Counted from the first letter of the stretch, positions 9,329-20,195 are shown. The stretch is DNA of 64,000 nucleotides from Gari tellinella (GCA_922989275.2 OV277861.1:49205623-49269622); one strand, 5' to 3'. The notes: generated by a model not told the origin, from the sequence alone. Numbers and translations: made by a program.

Positions 9329-9757
9329 TAATTGGTAACTTGTTGAATGGCATTACAAAGAAGTGACAAAACTGATCAGCAGGAATCAAGGGCAGAGAGT
9401 TCCCTACAGGGAAGGGAATGTATAGGGGTCTCAGTGATGCCTCTATGATTGGTGCATTTAAGGGGGCAATCCATGTAGGGAAGTTTGTGGGAACTTTCAC
9501 AGTATTAAGGGTTTATTCCTAGGGTTTCGGAGATCCTGGCTAGGTTTGAATCAGTATTTATGACAAGATTTCTTTGTCAGATGATTATGGTTAGATAATT
9601 GACCAGACATGGAAATTAGACCAATTTTGGTACTGCAGACCATATATAGATTATACTGATCAAATCCTGCAGCCAATCATTTGGACTGATTGCAATCTAT
9701 AAAATTCTCTATTCAGCCTCTTCATAAATAAAGTTAAGTTTCATTGTTTTAAACAGT
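9329..9757. other. no gene seen
   Basis: Unique sequence. Short ORFs are present on both strands without coding character or splice sites. Confidence 0.45.
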
Positions 9758-10008
9758 TTAACCCTTTGAACCCTAGTCCCACCTATAGGCGTCCTTTTCA
9801 AAAAGTGAACATGCGAATAGTACACTTGTCCTTTGCAAACAGTGAAGACCCAGATCAGAGGGCTCCGAAAGGAGCCCTCTGATCAGGGTCTTCACTGTTT
9901 GTCATAATGTCAAACATTGATAAAAACAACCCTTAAAAGTCAGAAATTCACTAGACTAAAATGGAAACTGGAATTGTCCATTTAAAGTTTCAGGGAGGAA
10001 AGAGTTAA
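9758..10008 (-). mobile_element. Family C hairpin MITE
   Basis: TTAACCCTTTGAACCCTAGT to GGGAGGAAAGAGTTAA. The perfect stem CAAACAGTGAAGACCCAGAT..GAGGGCTCC has tip GAAA. Its right TTAA is also the left TTAA of the next family A copy. Confidence 0.9.
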
Positions 10009-10256
10009 CCCATTACCCAAAAGCCTGTTTCAAGTTTTAAAGATATTATACCACTTAAAGCTGCTTGAAATTAAAGCAGAAAGGGCCTTAAGGCGCATTC
10101 TGATTTACTTTTATCCAGCTTTAAGCTACCATATCTGCTAGGATATAGAAAATATTTCTGATTTTATATGTTCAGGACTGTATAAATTGGAACTATTTTC
10201 TTCAGTGGAGGCTTAAATTTAAGGTGTGAAAAGGCATACATATGCTATAGTAAGGA
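10005..10256 (-). mobile_element. Family A MITE sharing a TTAA with family C
   Basis: TTAACCCATTACCCAAAAGC, a stem with several mismatches, and an eroded right end near GCTATAGTAAGG. Confidence 0.8.
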
Positions 10257-10284
10257 TTGTATTTTGCAATACACATACATTGTT

Positions 10285-10385
10285 TTTCAAAAATGACAAA
10301 CAGTGATCAGGGTCTACACTGTTTGCATAGGTCAAATGTTCTCTTCACGGATACACTGTTTGTAAAGGCCCGGCCATGGCCCATA
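10285..10385. mobile_element. Family C stem relic
   Basis: GACAAACAGTGATCAGGGTC..CACTGTTTGCATAGG, followed by the family C flank ACACTGTTTG. One stem side is deleted. Confidence 0.55.
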
Positions 10386-10530
10386 CTCTCTTTGCTAGGG
10401 CTCAATAAGTTAATGTTATTTCAATGTTTCAGCAATGCCTTGTCTCCTCAAAGAAACCCAATATTGATAATTATGTCTAAAGGGTTTTATTTAAGATCTG
10501 GGTCAACACTGTTTGTTATCATATAAACAC

Positions 10531-10844
10531 ATGTTGTCTCTTGAGGCACTATTATATCCTCATATTTTGCCCGGAAAGGCAATTTGCTACGATATACACG
10601 GTACTGTTGATATTGATACTGTTGTCAAGGCCTAGCTGACATTATAAACTTAGATCAAAATACATGTATGTCATTGTTTGGTCTGTACTTTACGCTACTC
10701 TATTCTCCAAACTCCATCTGTTCGATAATCAACTTATCCACTTAAAAAAGACTTTCAAAGATGGCTCAGTCATAATATCAATCTTGAACAGTTAAACATG
10801 TACAGTCAATGAAGAACCCCTGTGATGGCTATATATGATATATG
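10531..10844. other. no gene seen
   Basis: Unique AT-rich sequence with no repeats or exon signals that I can support. Confidence 0.4.
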
Positions 10845-10980
10845 GGGACAAGTGACCACTTGCAGCAGGCTGAATGTAAAGCAGAATGCAGAAAGCAATC
10901 TGCTTTACTTTCAGCCTGCTTCAATTATGCAACCATCTGATATAAGGGTATATATAAAATTTCTGATGTTGCATAATCAC
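10845..10980 (-). mobile_element. Family A relic
   Basis: ACAAGTGACCACTTGCAGCA and a short stem AAAGCAGAATGC..GCTTTACTTTCAGCCTGC. Both ends are lost. Confidence 0.6.
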
Positions 10981-10982
10981 TA

Positions 10983-11098
10983 CAGCGTCTCATCAGGGTC
11001 CAATCTGTTGACACCTTGGCCACGATTTTTTTTTAAATAAAAAAAGAAAATTCCATTTTATTGCAAACGAAAAAATTACCCAGCATGCAAAGTTAACA
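10983..11098 (-). mobile_element. Family B relic
   Basis: GCGTCTCATCAGGGTCCAAT is followed by the GTCTGC-arm side and ends TTACCCAGCATGCAAAGTTAA. The left half is missing. Confidence 0.65.
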
Positions 11099-11390
11099 AG
11101 TACAATGTAGTGATGTACTGGTAATTACCATAGGTGGTGTCTATGAGGTGTTACAGGTCAAGTTCAGAGTAAAAACCTAACAATAGCATGGATAGTTGGG
11201 GGACAAATTTAATATTTTAAACTGTTCCCAGTTGCCTTTTAAACATGTAACAAGTTTTTGCCATTAAAAAAGTATTGTCATGGGTAAAATTTGAATTCTC
11301 CTTATTTCAATGAAGATGTCAAAATGAGATGAAGTGCTCTGCTATGACTGTCTGGAGACTGTTCTTTTCAGGAAGAGCAATTTTTTTTTT

Positions 11391-11598
11391 ATTCTTTACA
11401 TGCTGGGTAATTTTTTTGTCTGCAACAATTGTCGTCTGCTACTTTTCTAAAAATATAATTTTCTAAATTTCTTTTCAAACCAGGATCAAAGTGTCAAACA
11501 GTTTTGATCCTGATGAGACGCCGCTTTATGCGGCGTCTCATCAGGGTCTAATCTGTTTGCAAAGGTAATCACAGAGTTGGACATACACTAGCATGGTA
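11391..11598 (+). mobile_element. Family B MITE
   Basis: TTTACATGCTGGGTAATTTT at the left. The stem GATCCTGATGAGACGCCGC/GCGGCGTCTCATCAGG is near-perfect. The right end degrades after GCAAAGGTAATCACAGAG. Confidence 0.8.
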
Positions 11599-11997
11599 AA
11601 ATTATAAGGAAGAGAAAATTCTTTTTGAATTCTACTGAATGCTGGCAGTGAAACTTTTTAAAATAAAATTGAGAATTTTTGTTTGGATTCAGATAAATGG
11701 TTTATATAATGACCAGGGTCTCTAAGTGTTTGACATTATTACTGACATTAAGGTTTATTCATTTGAAAATGGCATATAATTTAATTAGAAGAAAAAAATA
11801 CAGATGATGATCTTGAAGGAACGATACTACAGTTTGATTAGTGTGAGCACTGATGGAATAAGTGTCTAAAGTTAATTTGTCCCATATGAATAAAAAGTTA
11901 TACAAATTCAACAAAATTACTGACACACATACTGATATAGATGTAGGTTATGTATGGGTTGTTTTTTTGCATGCATTTCCATAGACACTACAAACCA
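11599..11997. other. no gene seen
   Basis: AT-rich unique sequence. Nothing else can be supported. Confidence 0.4.
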
Positions 11998-12122
11998 TTA
12001 ACCTCTTACTCCGTAGATACACCTATAATTTATTCCTCCGTTAGAGAAAACAGTTCCACTTTATACAGTCACTAATAAATAGTTTATAAGTCTATATATT
12101 AGCAGATGGTAGCTTAATAAAG
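11998..12122 (+). mobile_element. Family A left half, fused to family B
   Basis: TTAACCTCTTACTCCGTAGA to GGTAGCTTAATAAAGCAG, then an abrupt switch to the family B stem (GCGTCTCATCAGG). It looks like a deletion joining two MITEs. Confidence 0.75.
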
Positions 12123-12274
12123 CAGGCGTCTCATCAGGATAATCATCCAAAATGTTTGACACTATGACCCTCTTTTAAAAAAATTTTTTGAAAAATCTGT
12201 TTTTATAACAATAGTAGATGACAATAATAAATGCAGACGAAAATAAAAAAACAGCATGCAAAGAGATAACTAAT
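12123..12274 (-). mobile_element. Family B right half, fused to family A
   Basis: GCGTCTCATCAGGATAATCA then TGTTTGACACTATGACC, and ends AACAGCATGCAAAGAGATAA. There is only one stem side. Confidence 0.7.
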
Positions 12275-12536
12275 CTAACCCATTCCCCCATCGCCTATAT
12301 ATATATTTCTAGCTTTGAAAATAGGTGACCACTTAAAGCAGGCTGAAAGTAAAGCAGAATGTGCCTTAAGGCACATTTTGCTATACTTTCATCCTGCTTT
12401 AAGCTACAATCTGCTAGGTTATAGAAAATATTTCTTATTGTACATATTCAAAATTGTATAAATTGGACCTATTGCCTTACGTTGAAGGAATAAATTAAAG
12501 GCGTTAAAAAGGCGTATTTGTGGGGTAATGGGTTAC
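12275..12536 (-). mobile_element. Family A MITE
   Basis: CTAACCCATTCCCCCATCGC to GTGGGGTAATGGGTTAC. The stem carries a few mismatches, and a (TA)n expansion lies in the short arm. Confidence 0.85.
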
Positions 12537-12688
12537 ACAAGTCAGTGACATATGTTTGAGACAGCTTGTTATATAGTTACCCCTATGTGTTATATTTCTC
12601 TCTATGATTCTTCCTAACATTTAACATCAATTGTAACCTGAAGGAAGTACCTAACAGGTAACCTGTTAAAGTCTCACTCTTGTAAATA

Positions 12689-12881
12689 CAGTCGAACCTC
12701 GATATCTCAAACTCATTTAACTCGAACTATCCAATAGTTGGACATATGAACTGCATTATTTCATGCTTGGTTAAGTTGAACATACCCATATTTCAAAGTT
12801 AAAACGTGGCTAAGCCACGTTTTAACTTTGAAATATGGGTATGTTCGACAAAACCTACTTCTAGATATTGAAGTTAGACTG
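12689..12881. mobile_element. Family F MITE
   Basis: CAGTCGAACCTCGATATCTC to AGATATTGAAGTTAGACTG. The stem AACATACCCATATTTCAAAG with GTTAAAACGTGGC/GCCACGTTTTAAC is close to perfect. Confidence 0.8.
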
Positions 12882-12895
12882 TATGTTACAAACTA

Positions 12896-13346
12896 CAGTC
12901 AAACCTTTATTGAGCTACAGAATTAAAGATTGAGACCTCTTAATTAAGATATGTTGCTTTAAATGCAGAACAAAAGTACATAAGCTTTTTGCTTAACTTT
13001 TGTTCTGCATCAATTAAGCTGTCATCTGTTCTAAAAGATGCCTACACATTTGTGTTTGTATGTTGGCTTAATCCATCTCTCAATAAATACGCCTTTTTAC
13101 ACCTTTAATTTATTCCTCGTTTGAAGAAAATAGAATATTTTCATTTTTAAACTGTAAAAAATATGTAAGAAATATATTCTATAACCTAGCAGAGTAGCTA
13201 AATAAAGCAGACTGAACGTAAAGCAGAATGTGCCTTAAAGTACATTCTGCTTTACTTTCAACCTGCTTTATAAGTGGTATAATAAGTTTTCACAACTAAA
13301 AACACACTATTGGTTAAAGAAAAAGCTTAACATCGGTTTGACTGTA
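12896..13346. mobile_element. Family E MITE split by family A
   Basis: Left CAGTCAAACCTTTATTGAGC and right ATCGGTTTGACTG. The stem is AATGCAGAACAAAAGTACAT then AAGC/GCTT. The right part is separated by the family A copy at 13068-13317. Confidence 0.65.
13068..13317 (+). mobile_element. Family A MITE nested in family E
   Basis: TTAATCCATCTCTCAATAAA to CACTATTGGTTAA. The stem tip GTGCCTTAAAGTAC has a few mismatches. Confidence 0.8.
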
Positions 13347-13855
13347 TGTTTTAGACTTGATGTTATATTGGCCTGCAGGAAGGTTTCCTCGCCTAGACAA
13401 ATGTGGGGTTATCACTTGTAGTGTTACTTTTGTTTCCTGCTAGAGAAGATGTTTTAACACTGTCTCTTCCTTCTTTATTGTATATATCAAACAAACACCA
13501 GGTAACATATGATTAGCACGACCATGTGATGAAAATCTAGTGGTAACATATTGGCTTTTGTAATCTGGTTTTCACCATATATCAACTAGATTTGATTCAA
13601 GTTATAAATTATTTCTTTAATTGCTCTCTGAAGAGTTTATAAACAAAACTGAAACTATTCAATGTTATTTGCCAGTTACCCTCTGCCATAAAATTATCTG
13701 TGACTAAAATTTACTTATTTTCTAAGCTTATTTTTGCTTGAGCATAGGAAATTATGAATTCAAAAATGTTGGTCTTTTGACAAGTAAGGTATGGAATTCA
13801 TCTTTTCAATTCAACACAAAACGGACGATAAAAGCAGAAAAACATGGTAATTAGC
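13328..13855 (+). repeat. local duplication, copy 1
   Basis: ACATCGGTTTGACTGTATG (the family E right end) leads into GCCTGCAGGAAGGTTTCCTC and continues to AAACATGGTAATTA. Copy 2 is at 14016-14814. This copy has no MITE inside and shows the empty site GTTATAAATTATTTC near 13601. Confidence 0.85.
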
Positions 13856-13865
13856 GGTCATAAAA

Positions 13866-14019
13866 TATGTACTGTAAGAAACATTTTCTATAACCAAACA
13901 GAGGGTAGCTTAAAGCAGGCTGAAAGTAAAGCAGAATGTGCCTTGTAGAGGAACATTCTGCTTTACTTTCAACCTGCTTTTAATGGTTATCAGTTTATCT
14001 GGTATCATGAATGGGTTAA
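13866..14019 (+). mobile_element. Family A partial copy between the duplicates
   Basis: AGAAACATTTTCTATAACCA, a stem with tip GTGCCTTGTAGAGGAAC, and the end CATGAATGGGTTAA. The long arm is truncated. Confidence 0.7.
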
Positions 14020-14814
14020 CATCGGTTTGACTGTATGTTTTAGACTTGATGTTATATTGGCCTGCAGGAAGGTTTCCTCGCCTAGACAAATGTGGGGTTA
14101 TCACTCGTAGTGTTACTTTTGTTTCCTGCTAGAGAAGATGTATTAACACCGTTTCTTCCTTCTTTATTGTATATATCAAACAAACACCAGGTAACATATG
14201 ATTAGCAAGACCATGTGATGAGAATCTAGTTGTAACATATTGGCTTTTGTCAACTGGCTTTCACCATATTTCAACTATAGATTCTATTCAAGTTTTAAAC
14301 CCATTAGTAGTTTTTATCCCATTACCCCATAAATACGCCTTTTTACGACTTTAATTAAATCCTCTCCTGAAGGAAATAATTCCAATTTATACTGTCACAA
14401 ATAAAAGATAATAAGATTTTTTTCTATATTCTAGCAAATAATTGCTTAAAGTAGGCTGAAAGTAAAGCAGAATGTGCCTTGGCACATTCTGCTTTACTTT
14501 CAGCCTGCTTTAAGTGGTCAACTATCATCAAAACTAGAAACAGTCTATGGGGTAATGAGTTAAATATTTTCTTCAATTGCTTGCTGAAGAGTCTAATCAA
14601 AGATGATATACTTAGTAATTTAATGTCATTTGCCATTTCCTGCCTTATATCTGTGACTAAACTGGACTTATTTTCTAAGGTTTTTTCTTCTTTTTGTTTG
14701 CTTGAGCATAGGAAATTATGAATTCAATCATGATGGTCTTTTGACAGGTATGAAATTCATCTTTTCAATTGGGCACAAAACGGACAATAAAAAGGCAGAA
14801 AAAGATGGTAATTA
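14016..14814 (+). repeat. local duplication, copy 2, carrying a family A insertion
   Basis: It aligns with 13328-13855 on both sides of an extra 269 bp (14295-14563). It ends AGATGGTAATTA. Divergence is visible, so the duplication is not recent. Confidence 0.85.
14295..14563 (+). mobile_element. Family A MITE with visible empty site
   Basis: Flanked by TTAA at 14295 and 14560. The paralogous sequence near 13601 lacks it, so the insertion and its TTAA duplication can be read directly. A short extra tip segment (CCCATTAGTAGTTTTTAT) precedes the TIR. Confidence 0.9.
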
Positions 14815-15045
14815 TCTGCATTTTAAATGTAAGAGCATAATTTTAGTGATAGTGAACCAAATAGGCATGAAATGAACTGAACTAAGTGAACGGGTAGTAG
14901 AGTACATTTGACCACTGGCTCATAGAGGCTTCTCACGTTTGTATGCAAACATAAATAAAGACTAAACATAAATATAAATAAAACCCGATATGCAAGTTCA
15001 TTGACTCATAAATTGTACAAATACCTTTGACTGAAAAAAAAACCT

Positions 15046-15239
15046 ACTGTAAAACCTCTCTATTTATGGCTACAAATTTGTATTAATTATTAAGTGTTTA
15101 CGACAAATATCTGCTTAAAGCAAAGTGACAGTAAAACAGAAAGCTCCTTTAGGAGCTTTCTGTTTTACTGTCACCTTGCTTTTAGCTGTTACTTGTCTTT
15201 TATACAATCAATTAACCTTCTTTTCAGTAGTTTTATTGT
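15046..15239. mobile_element. Family D MITE
   Basis: CTGTAAAACCTCTCTATTTA at the left and GTAGTTTTATTGTA at the right. The stem GACAGTAAAACAGAAAGCTC and its complement is perfect. Confidence 0.8.
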
Positions 15240-15250
15240 ACAAAAAAATT

Positions 15251-15454
15251 ATGTTCAGTGACCACTCCAAAGAATTAACAATCTTTTCTATGGGTGGCTA
15301 ATGCAGCTGAATGAAGGACAAAAGTAAAGCAGAAAGCTCCTGAAGGAGCTTTCTGCTTTACTTTTGTTCTGCATTAAGGAGTCACAATTAAGCTGTCATT
15401 TGCAATCTCCATTCTTCTTCGACGGGTGGCCACTTAACGCAATGAAGTTTGACT
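15251..15454. mobile_element. Family E MITE
   Basis: The stem GGACAAAAGTAAAGCAGAAA with tip GCTCCTGAAGGAGC is near-perfect. The right end is AAGTTTGACTG; the left end is eroded (TTCAGTGACCACTCC). Confidence 0.7.
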
Positions 15455-15737
15455 GTTCAGGCCAAGTTTTGGCATTGGCATGGTAAATCAAGACATCATT
15501 GTGAGACTGACTGGGTAGGAATGTACCTGGAACTCTCCTCAGTCACAGTATCTACATTCTGGGGATGTCACCATCTTCTGCATGATTTACTTCAACAATT
15601 GCCCTGCCTGTACTACAACTATACAGGCTGAGGCTACAGGAACAAACATGCACGCTTCCATAGTTAGACATGGTGATGGACAGTCAAGTCTTGTACCGAA
15701 CCATTTCCAGCATATCAACACCACAATATACTTTAAT
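15455..15737. other. unique, GC-richer, no firm exon
   Basis: An open plus-strand stretch at 15449-15631 has ordinary codons but no convincing acceptor or donor, so it was not called. Confidence 0.35.
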
Positions 15738-15983
15738 TTAACCCATTAAACCATCAATACACCTTAGTAGAACTTAAATTTCTCCACTATAGAAAATAGT
15801 TCCATTTTATACAGTAATGAAAATGCATCATAATAAATATTTGCTATATCCAAGCAAATGGCAGCAGCATCTTGAAAGTAAAACTTAGCAGAATGTTCCT
15901 TATGGAATATTCTACTTTACTTTAACATGCAAGTGGTTACCTATATTCAATACTAAGAAACAGGTTATGGGGTAAAGGGTTAA
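15738..15983 (+). mobile_element. Family A MITE (diverged stem)
   Basis: TTAACCCATTAAACCATCAA to GGTTATGGGGTAAAGGGTTAA. The stem is degenerate (AGAATGTTCCTTATGGAATATTC). Confidence 0.8.
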
Positions 15984-16104
15984 AGCATGTTGAAAGTAAA
16001 GCAGAATGCTGTTTTAGAAGCATTTAACTTTACTTTCAACCTGTTTTAAGTGATCAACTTCATGACTTCAAAACAAGAAACAAGGTTAAAGGGGAAAAGG
16101 TTGA
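15980..16104 (+). mobile_element. Family A right part adjoining the previous copy
   Basis: TTAAAGCATGTTGAAAGTAA through a shortened stem to AAGGGGAAAAGGTTGAA. The preceding copy appears to be inserted at the TTAA of its outer stem. Confidence 0.65.
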
Positions 16105-16642
16105 ATTTGGATTCACTGATTGTTTAATACAGATGGTAGCTTAAAGCAAGATGAAATGAAGAAGATGCCTTAATCCCTATGGATGCATTATTTTCCAGTG
16201 ATAAAATAGATATCTATTTGAGATTAATTGTGACTACTTCAGTTAAATTTACTCCCATGCAAACTAAATGTATGACATAGAGATTGTACTAATGTCAACA
16301 ACCGTCAGGAATTTCAAAACATCCTTTAGGAATGAAAGGATGGAAGCAATTAGTTGTAGGATTGTCGAAATCCTGATAAGCACTGGGATAGAAGTTTTAT
16401 TAGCCCTACGGAAACTGACTCTCAAGACTCATGATTATTTTTCCAAACATTGTCCAATTTCCTGGATACTGATTTCATTTGCTGCACATGTTATCAAAGT
16501 TAAGCTTGCTAATTTCATGGCTACTCCGTAATTACTTGACCCCAAGACTTAACCCTATCAATATGTTGATACAAGAACCATAGAATCTGTATAAATTATG
16601 CAGAGAATGCTCAATACAAGACCAATGTGTTGTCTTGTATAA
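16105..16642. other. unique stretch, one unassigned ORF
   Basis: An 87-codon open frame (16268-16531, plus) has no homology I recognise, and it lacks splice sites and strong coding bias. A family A scrap (ATGGTAGCTTAAAGCAAG) is at 16133. Confidence 0.35.
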
Positions 16643-16906
16643 TTAACCCATTACTCTAAAGATATGCTTTTTTACGCCTAAAATGTATGTCTTAAAATTC
16701 AGTTGAAGAAAAAAGTTCCACTTTATACAGTCCTGAATAAAGAACACAGGAACTATTTCCAGTATCTCAACAGGTGGTTATATAATTACTCTTAAAGCAG
16801 ACTGAAAGTAAAGCAGAATTTGCCTAAAGGTGCATTCTGATTTATTTTCAACCTGCTTTAAGAAATTATCACCATTTTTCAATACTAGAAACAAGCAATG
16901 AGTTAA
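16643..16906 (+). mobile_element. Family A MITE
   Basis: TTAACCCATTACTCTAAAGA to AAACAAGCAATGAGTTAA. The stem tip is TTTGCCTAAAGGTGC. Confidence 0.8.
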
Positions 16907-16925
16907 TAGCAGCTGTTCAAAGGTC

Positions 16926-17219
16926 TTAACCCATTACCCCATAGATACACCTTTTTATGCCTTTAATTTATTCTTCCACAGACAAAACTAATTCAATTTT
17001 ATAATATAGTGATGAATTTGTTCAATAAGAAATATTTTCCTTTTCTTAGAAGATTGTTGCTAAAACAGAATGTGCCTTAAGGCAAATTTTGCTTTACTTT
17101 CAACCTGCTTGAATTGGTCACTGGTGTACAAAAATACATACAGTCTGTGGCGTCAAGGCACTATAAATCAAAGGGCTTAAAAAGGCATATTTGTGGATCA
17201 GCGAGTAATGAATGGGTTC
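16926..17219 (+). mobile_element. Family A MITE, mosaic right side
   Basis: TTAACCCATTACCCCATAGA at the left. After the stem, the right side contains AAAGGGCTTAAAAAGGCATA and GAGTAATGAATGGG, sequence normally found in the long arm of an inverted copy. It is a recombinant or a collapsed tandem. Confidence 0.65.
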
Positions 17220-17481
17220 ATGCAGGAAACAAAATCTAATGTTTGACTCCAAAATATTCTCACGTCCTTTCAAAAACATGTAACATGTTTTTCCCCAATC
17301 ATCATATTTTTGGAATTTTTCGCTTTTTTTACCAAGAAAAAACTAGCGGCAAAAGCAGAAATGTTGATAATTGTTCAGTGATGGCCAAGCTTGGCCTGTG
17401 CCGGCCCTGCTGACAGGGGGAAATGATTTATGGATCAAAGAGCCAGTAGTTCTCATGTCCACTTTAACAATATTGTGATAT
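17220..17481. other. no gene seen
   Basis: Unique sequence between MITEs. A GC-rich patch at 17380-17420 (GGCCAAGCTTGGCC palindrome core) has no ORF context. Confidence 0.35.
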
Positions 17482-17693
17482 TTAACCCTTAGCCTGCCAG
17501 TCACGACTAGCTCCATATGCAAACAGCTTGGATCCGGATGAGACGCCGAGTAACTCGGCGTCTCATCCGGATCCAAGCTGTTTGACACTCGGACAACATT
17601 TTCAGCAATTTTGAGCAACTTTGAAGCACTTTGAAACTTGAAGCAGACGAGAAATATAGCAGACGACAATTTATTTGGCGGGCTAAGGGTTAA
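17482..17693 (-). mobile_element. Family B subfamily with GCCTGCC/GGCGGGC tips
   Basis: TTAACCCTTAGCCTGCCAGT to GGCGGGCTAAGGGTTAA. The long perfect stem GCTTGGATCCGGATGAGACG with tip CCGAGTAACTCGG keeps the family B design, but with CGG in place of CTG at paired positions. Confidence 0.9.
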
Positions 17694-17770
17694 TGAGAAC
17701 TATGTGCCTCCCTCACTATGAAAATAAACTTCAATTTTGCCATTTTAACTACTGATGAGAAAATACCATA

Positions 17771-17973
17771 CAGTCAAACATGTATTAAGCGATCGTTGAA
17801 TACCGTAGAATGTGATCCTTTATGATAGGTTGTAGCTTAATGCAGGACAAAAGTAATGCAGAAAGCTCCTGTAGGAGCTTTCTGCATTACTTTTGTCCTG
17901 CATTACGCTTCAACCTGTCATAAAGGATATTGATATACACACTTTCAGTGGGAGTTTAATAGGGGTTTGACTG
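17771..17973. mobile_element. Family E MITE (CAGTCAAACATGT ends)
   Basis: CAGTCAAACATGTATTAAGC to GGGGTTTGACTG. The stem runs from TCCTTTATGATAGG inward to GCTCCTGTAGGAGC with almost no mismatch. Confidence 0.85.
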
Positions 17974-18324
17974 TGCTTGGGTGTTAATTGATATTCCACT
18001 GGCTCGGAAGGGGAGAAGGGAATTCTTTCCAAACATCATAGGGAGTTGGATTTCCCCAATTACAATATCCCATTGAGTTTTTGTTTTCATCTGTGATAGA
18101 AATAAAGGTTTTCTGTGATCAGGAAGTCCAAGTCCATGGTGGTGAAGCAGGTTAAGTTTATGACTTTTTTAGGGCCGGATTCCTTTTTGTTCAGTAATGT
18201 TGAGATGGTGTTAAAATTACTTTCCCATAACACCCGAAACAGAAGTGGCCAGCCATGTAAAGTGTATTTAAAGTTCCATATATAACCCTTTCATTCATAG
18301 TAAAGCATTGTCATGCCTCTACTC
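17974..18324. other. unique, weak microexon-like site
   Basis: At 18118-18150 TTCTGTGATCAG..GTGGTGAAGCAG|GTTAAG has exon-like borders, but only about 28 bp lie between them. It was not called. Confidence 0.35.
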
Positions 18325-18576
18325 TTTACCCCATAGCCTGTTTCCGATTCTGTAGACAAGTGGCCAATAAAAGCAGATTGAAAGTAAAGCAAAATGCACC
18401 TTTTAATGTACATTCTGCTTTACTTTCAGCCTGCTTTATGCTGCCATGTGCTAGGCAATAGGGCTTATTTTTTATGGTGCATATCCATGATTAAAAAAGT
18501 TATAACTATTTTCTGTAGTGGATGAATGTTATTTGAAGGTGTAAAAATGCTTATACCTATATAGAGACTGAGTAAC
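18325..18576 (-). mobile_element. Family A MITE, diverged ends
   Basis: TTTACCCCATAGCCTGTTTC, a stem with tip GCACCTTTTAATGTAC, and a decayed right end (GAGACTGAGTAACAGG). Confidence 0.75.
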
Positions 18577-20195
18577 AGGTTTGACATCTTCCTCGGAGGT
18601 GGACTAAATCGGACTTAAGATTTCCTATCTAGTATACACAACATTCCCTGGTTTTTTTTAGGTCTTGAAAGCCATATCAAAGACATAGGGAACAGCATAA
18701 AATAGTTATATAAGCCTCACAGTTAAGGGGTTGCATTGACAGATATCAATTGCAATTATTGTTTTTTTCGAGTATTATTTATTCTAAGTTTACTTTCTCT
18801 CGTTTATTGTAAAGGGAGGTAATTTGAAGGGGGGAAATGGCCTTTTTTGATGGTCAATAATTGTACAGTCAAACTGCTGCAGAACGATTTTCAAAAATCC
18901 AGTGGTTTTTTTGTGGCTACATTTTCAACATTATTGCTAACTTTTTTTTAAGAAAAAACATGACTGACATCCCCATTTAGAATCTGCAAAGCAGTTACAG
19001 TAAAGGGTGAGTTATCTCCCTCTACAAAAATGTTGAATATCTCTTTCTGTTTTGTGACATTTTGCTGTTTATAATGTAACCTAAGTGATAAAATATATAA
19101 AGCAGGCATGGTTTGCATCCTTATAATAATGTATGACTAAACTTTTTTTTCGTTCAGAATATACTTCTGCATATATTGTTTTATTGAATTGACTTTCCCT
19201 TTTTTTCTAAGTTAATCGTCGTCCTGAATCAAAGTTTATATGAGCCCCTGACATTCATTTACAATAAAATATAACTGTTTTAAATAACTTATTTAAGCCA
19301 ATGTGGGTAAGTCTCTTTATCTCACCTTTACATGGCTTTGAGCGAAGGTAAACCCTTTTTAGAAACAACAACAGCTTCTTTAAATAGACTGAAAATCAGA
19401 CGGCAAATGTACTTAGCCTTAGGAACATCAATGGGTGCATTTATTTTGACATAAAAATTGCACATTTCTGCTCGTATAGTCGTAATGCACTGCCTTGTCC
19501 AAATGGATATGAGCATAGAGTTTGTTTTCCATCTCTGCATGAGTTTGAATCCCAATCAACCAATGGCGTCAAATTGTTCTTCTGTGGAGAAAGGGTGGAA
19601 AACATTTGGTACAGGTAACGTCAAAATCAGTATTCTGCCTCCCAAATCCCTGGGGTGTGCGGTGATCTAGGGCTCGCTATAACAGCTGGCAGGCCTGTTT
19701 TCAGATCGTGCCCTTTCATTTCGGGAATGTGCTCACCGGAACCCTGGTCATCAACAATAGTCACCATTTAATGTTGGCTTGAAACCGCTTGTTATCTGCG
19801 TTTTTTACTTTCAACCAGGTGAAAAATCAAACAAGAAATCAATTGTACATCTTCTGTAATTAACGAAAAAACAACATTAAAGTGAGAGTAGCTCGGACTG
19901 TGTCCAGCCCTACAATCTCTGTCCTACAAAAGATAAAAGCCAGGAGACATTTAACGGACTGTAAGACCTAATCCCTAATGACCCCCATTGCCCAGCATGA
20001 ACTGATTGATAGACAAAGCCAGAATGAGACTGACCGGTGATGTGTACCGATAGCATCCCCGTGTGTAACGCTGCACCGATCAGCAAGCACCCTCCTATAA
20101 TACCCACACTCAAGACAGACCCTTATCGCTGGTCAGTCCGTCGTCAAGCTGGCCCAGTAAAGGTCAGTGCGCCCGTTCCCATACAACAACAAGGT
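18577..20195. other. repeat-poor, CpG-richer region
   Basis: The longest MITE-free stretch on the left side. GC and CpG rise from about 19.5 kb (CGTGCCC, TCGGG, ACCGGAACC). Exon-like pieces occur at 20040-20162 (plus) and 19326-19388 (minus: TGATTTTCAG acceptor, AAAG|GTGAGA donor). It may be promoter-proximal. Confidence 0.45.
20040..20162 (+). CDS. candidate first exon, unknown protein
   Basis: The ATG follows an in-frame stop (TGA at 20031). Forty-one open codons end in phase 0 at GTAAAG|GTCAGT. The peptide starts MCTDSIPVCNAAPISKHPPI and ends QAGPVK. GC is near 50 percent against a background of about a third. The minus strand over the same bases is also open (SVGIIGGCLLIGAALHTGML, possibly a membrane segment) with its own GTCAGT donor, so strand is uncertain. 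No family recognised. Confidence 0.3.

Noticed and set aside
10822..11040. 72-codon ORF across family A and B relics
   Set aside because: Composed mostly of MITE sequence.
16268..16531. 87-codon plus ORF as a gene
   Set aside because: No start context, splice support or recognisable motif. Runs of this length occur by chance in 64 kb.
19326..19388. minus-strand 63-bp exon
   Set aside because: The splice sites look good, but two frames are open or end in stops, and the plus strand also has a donor here. The evidence is too ambiguous.
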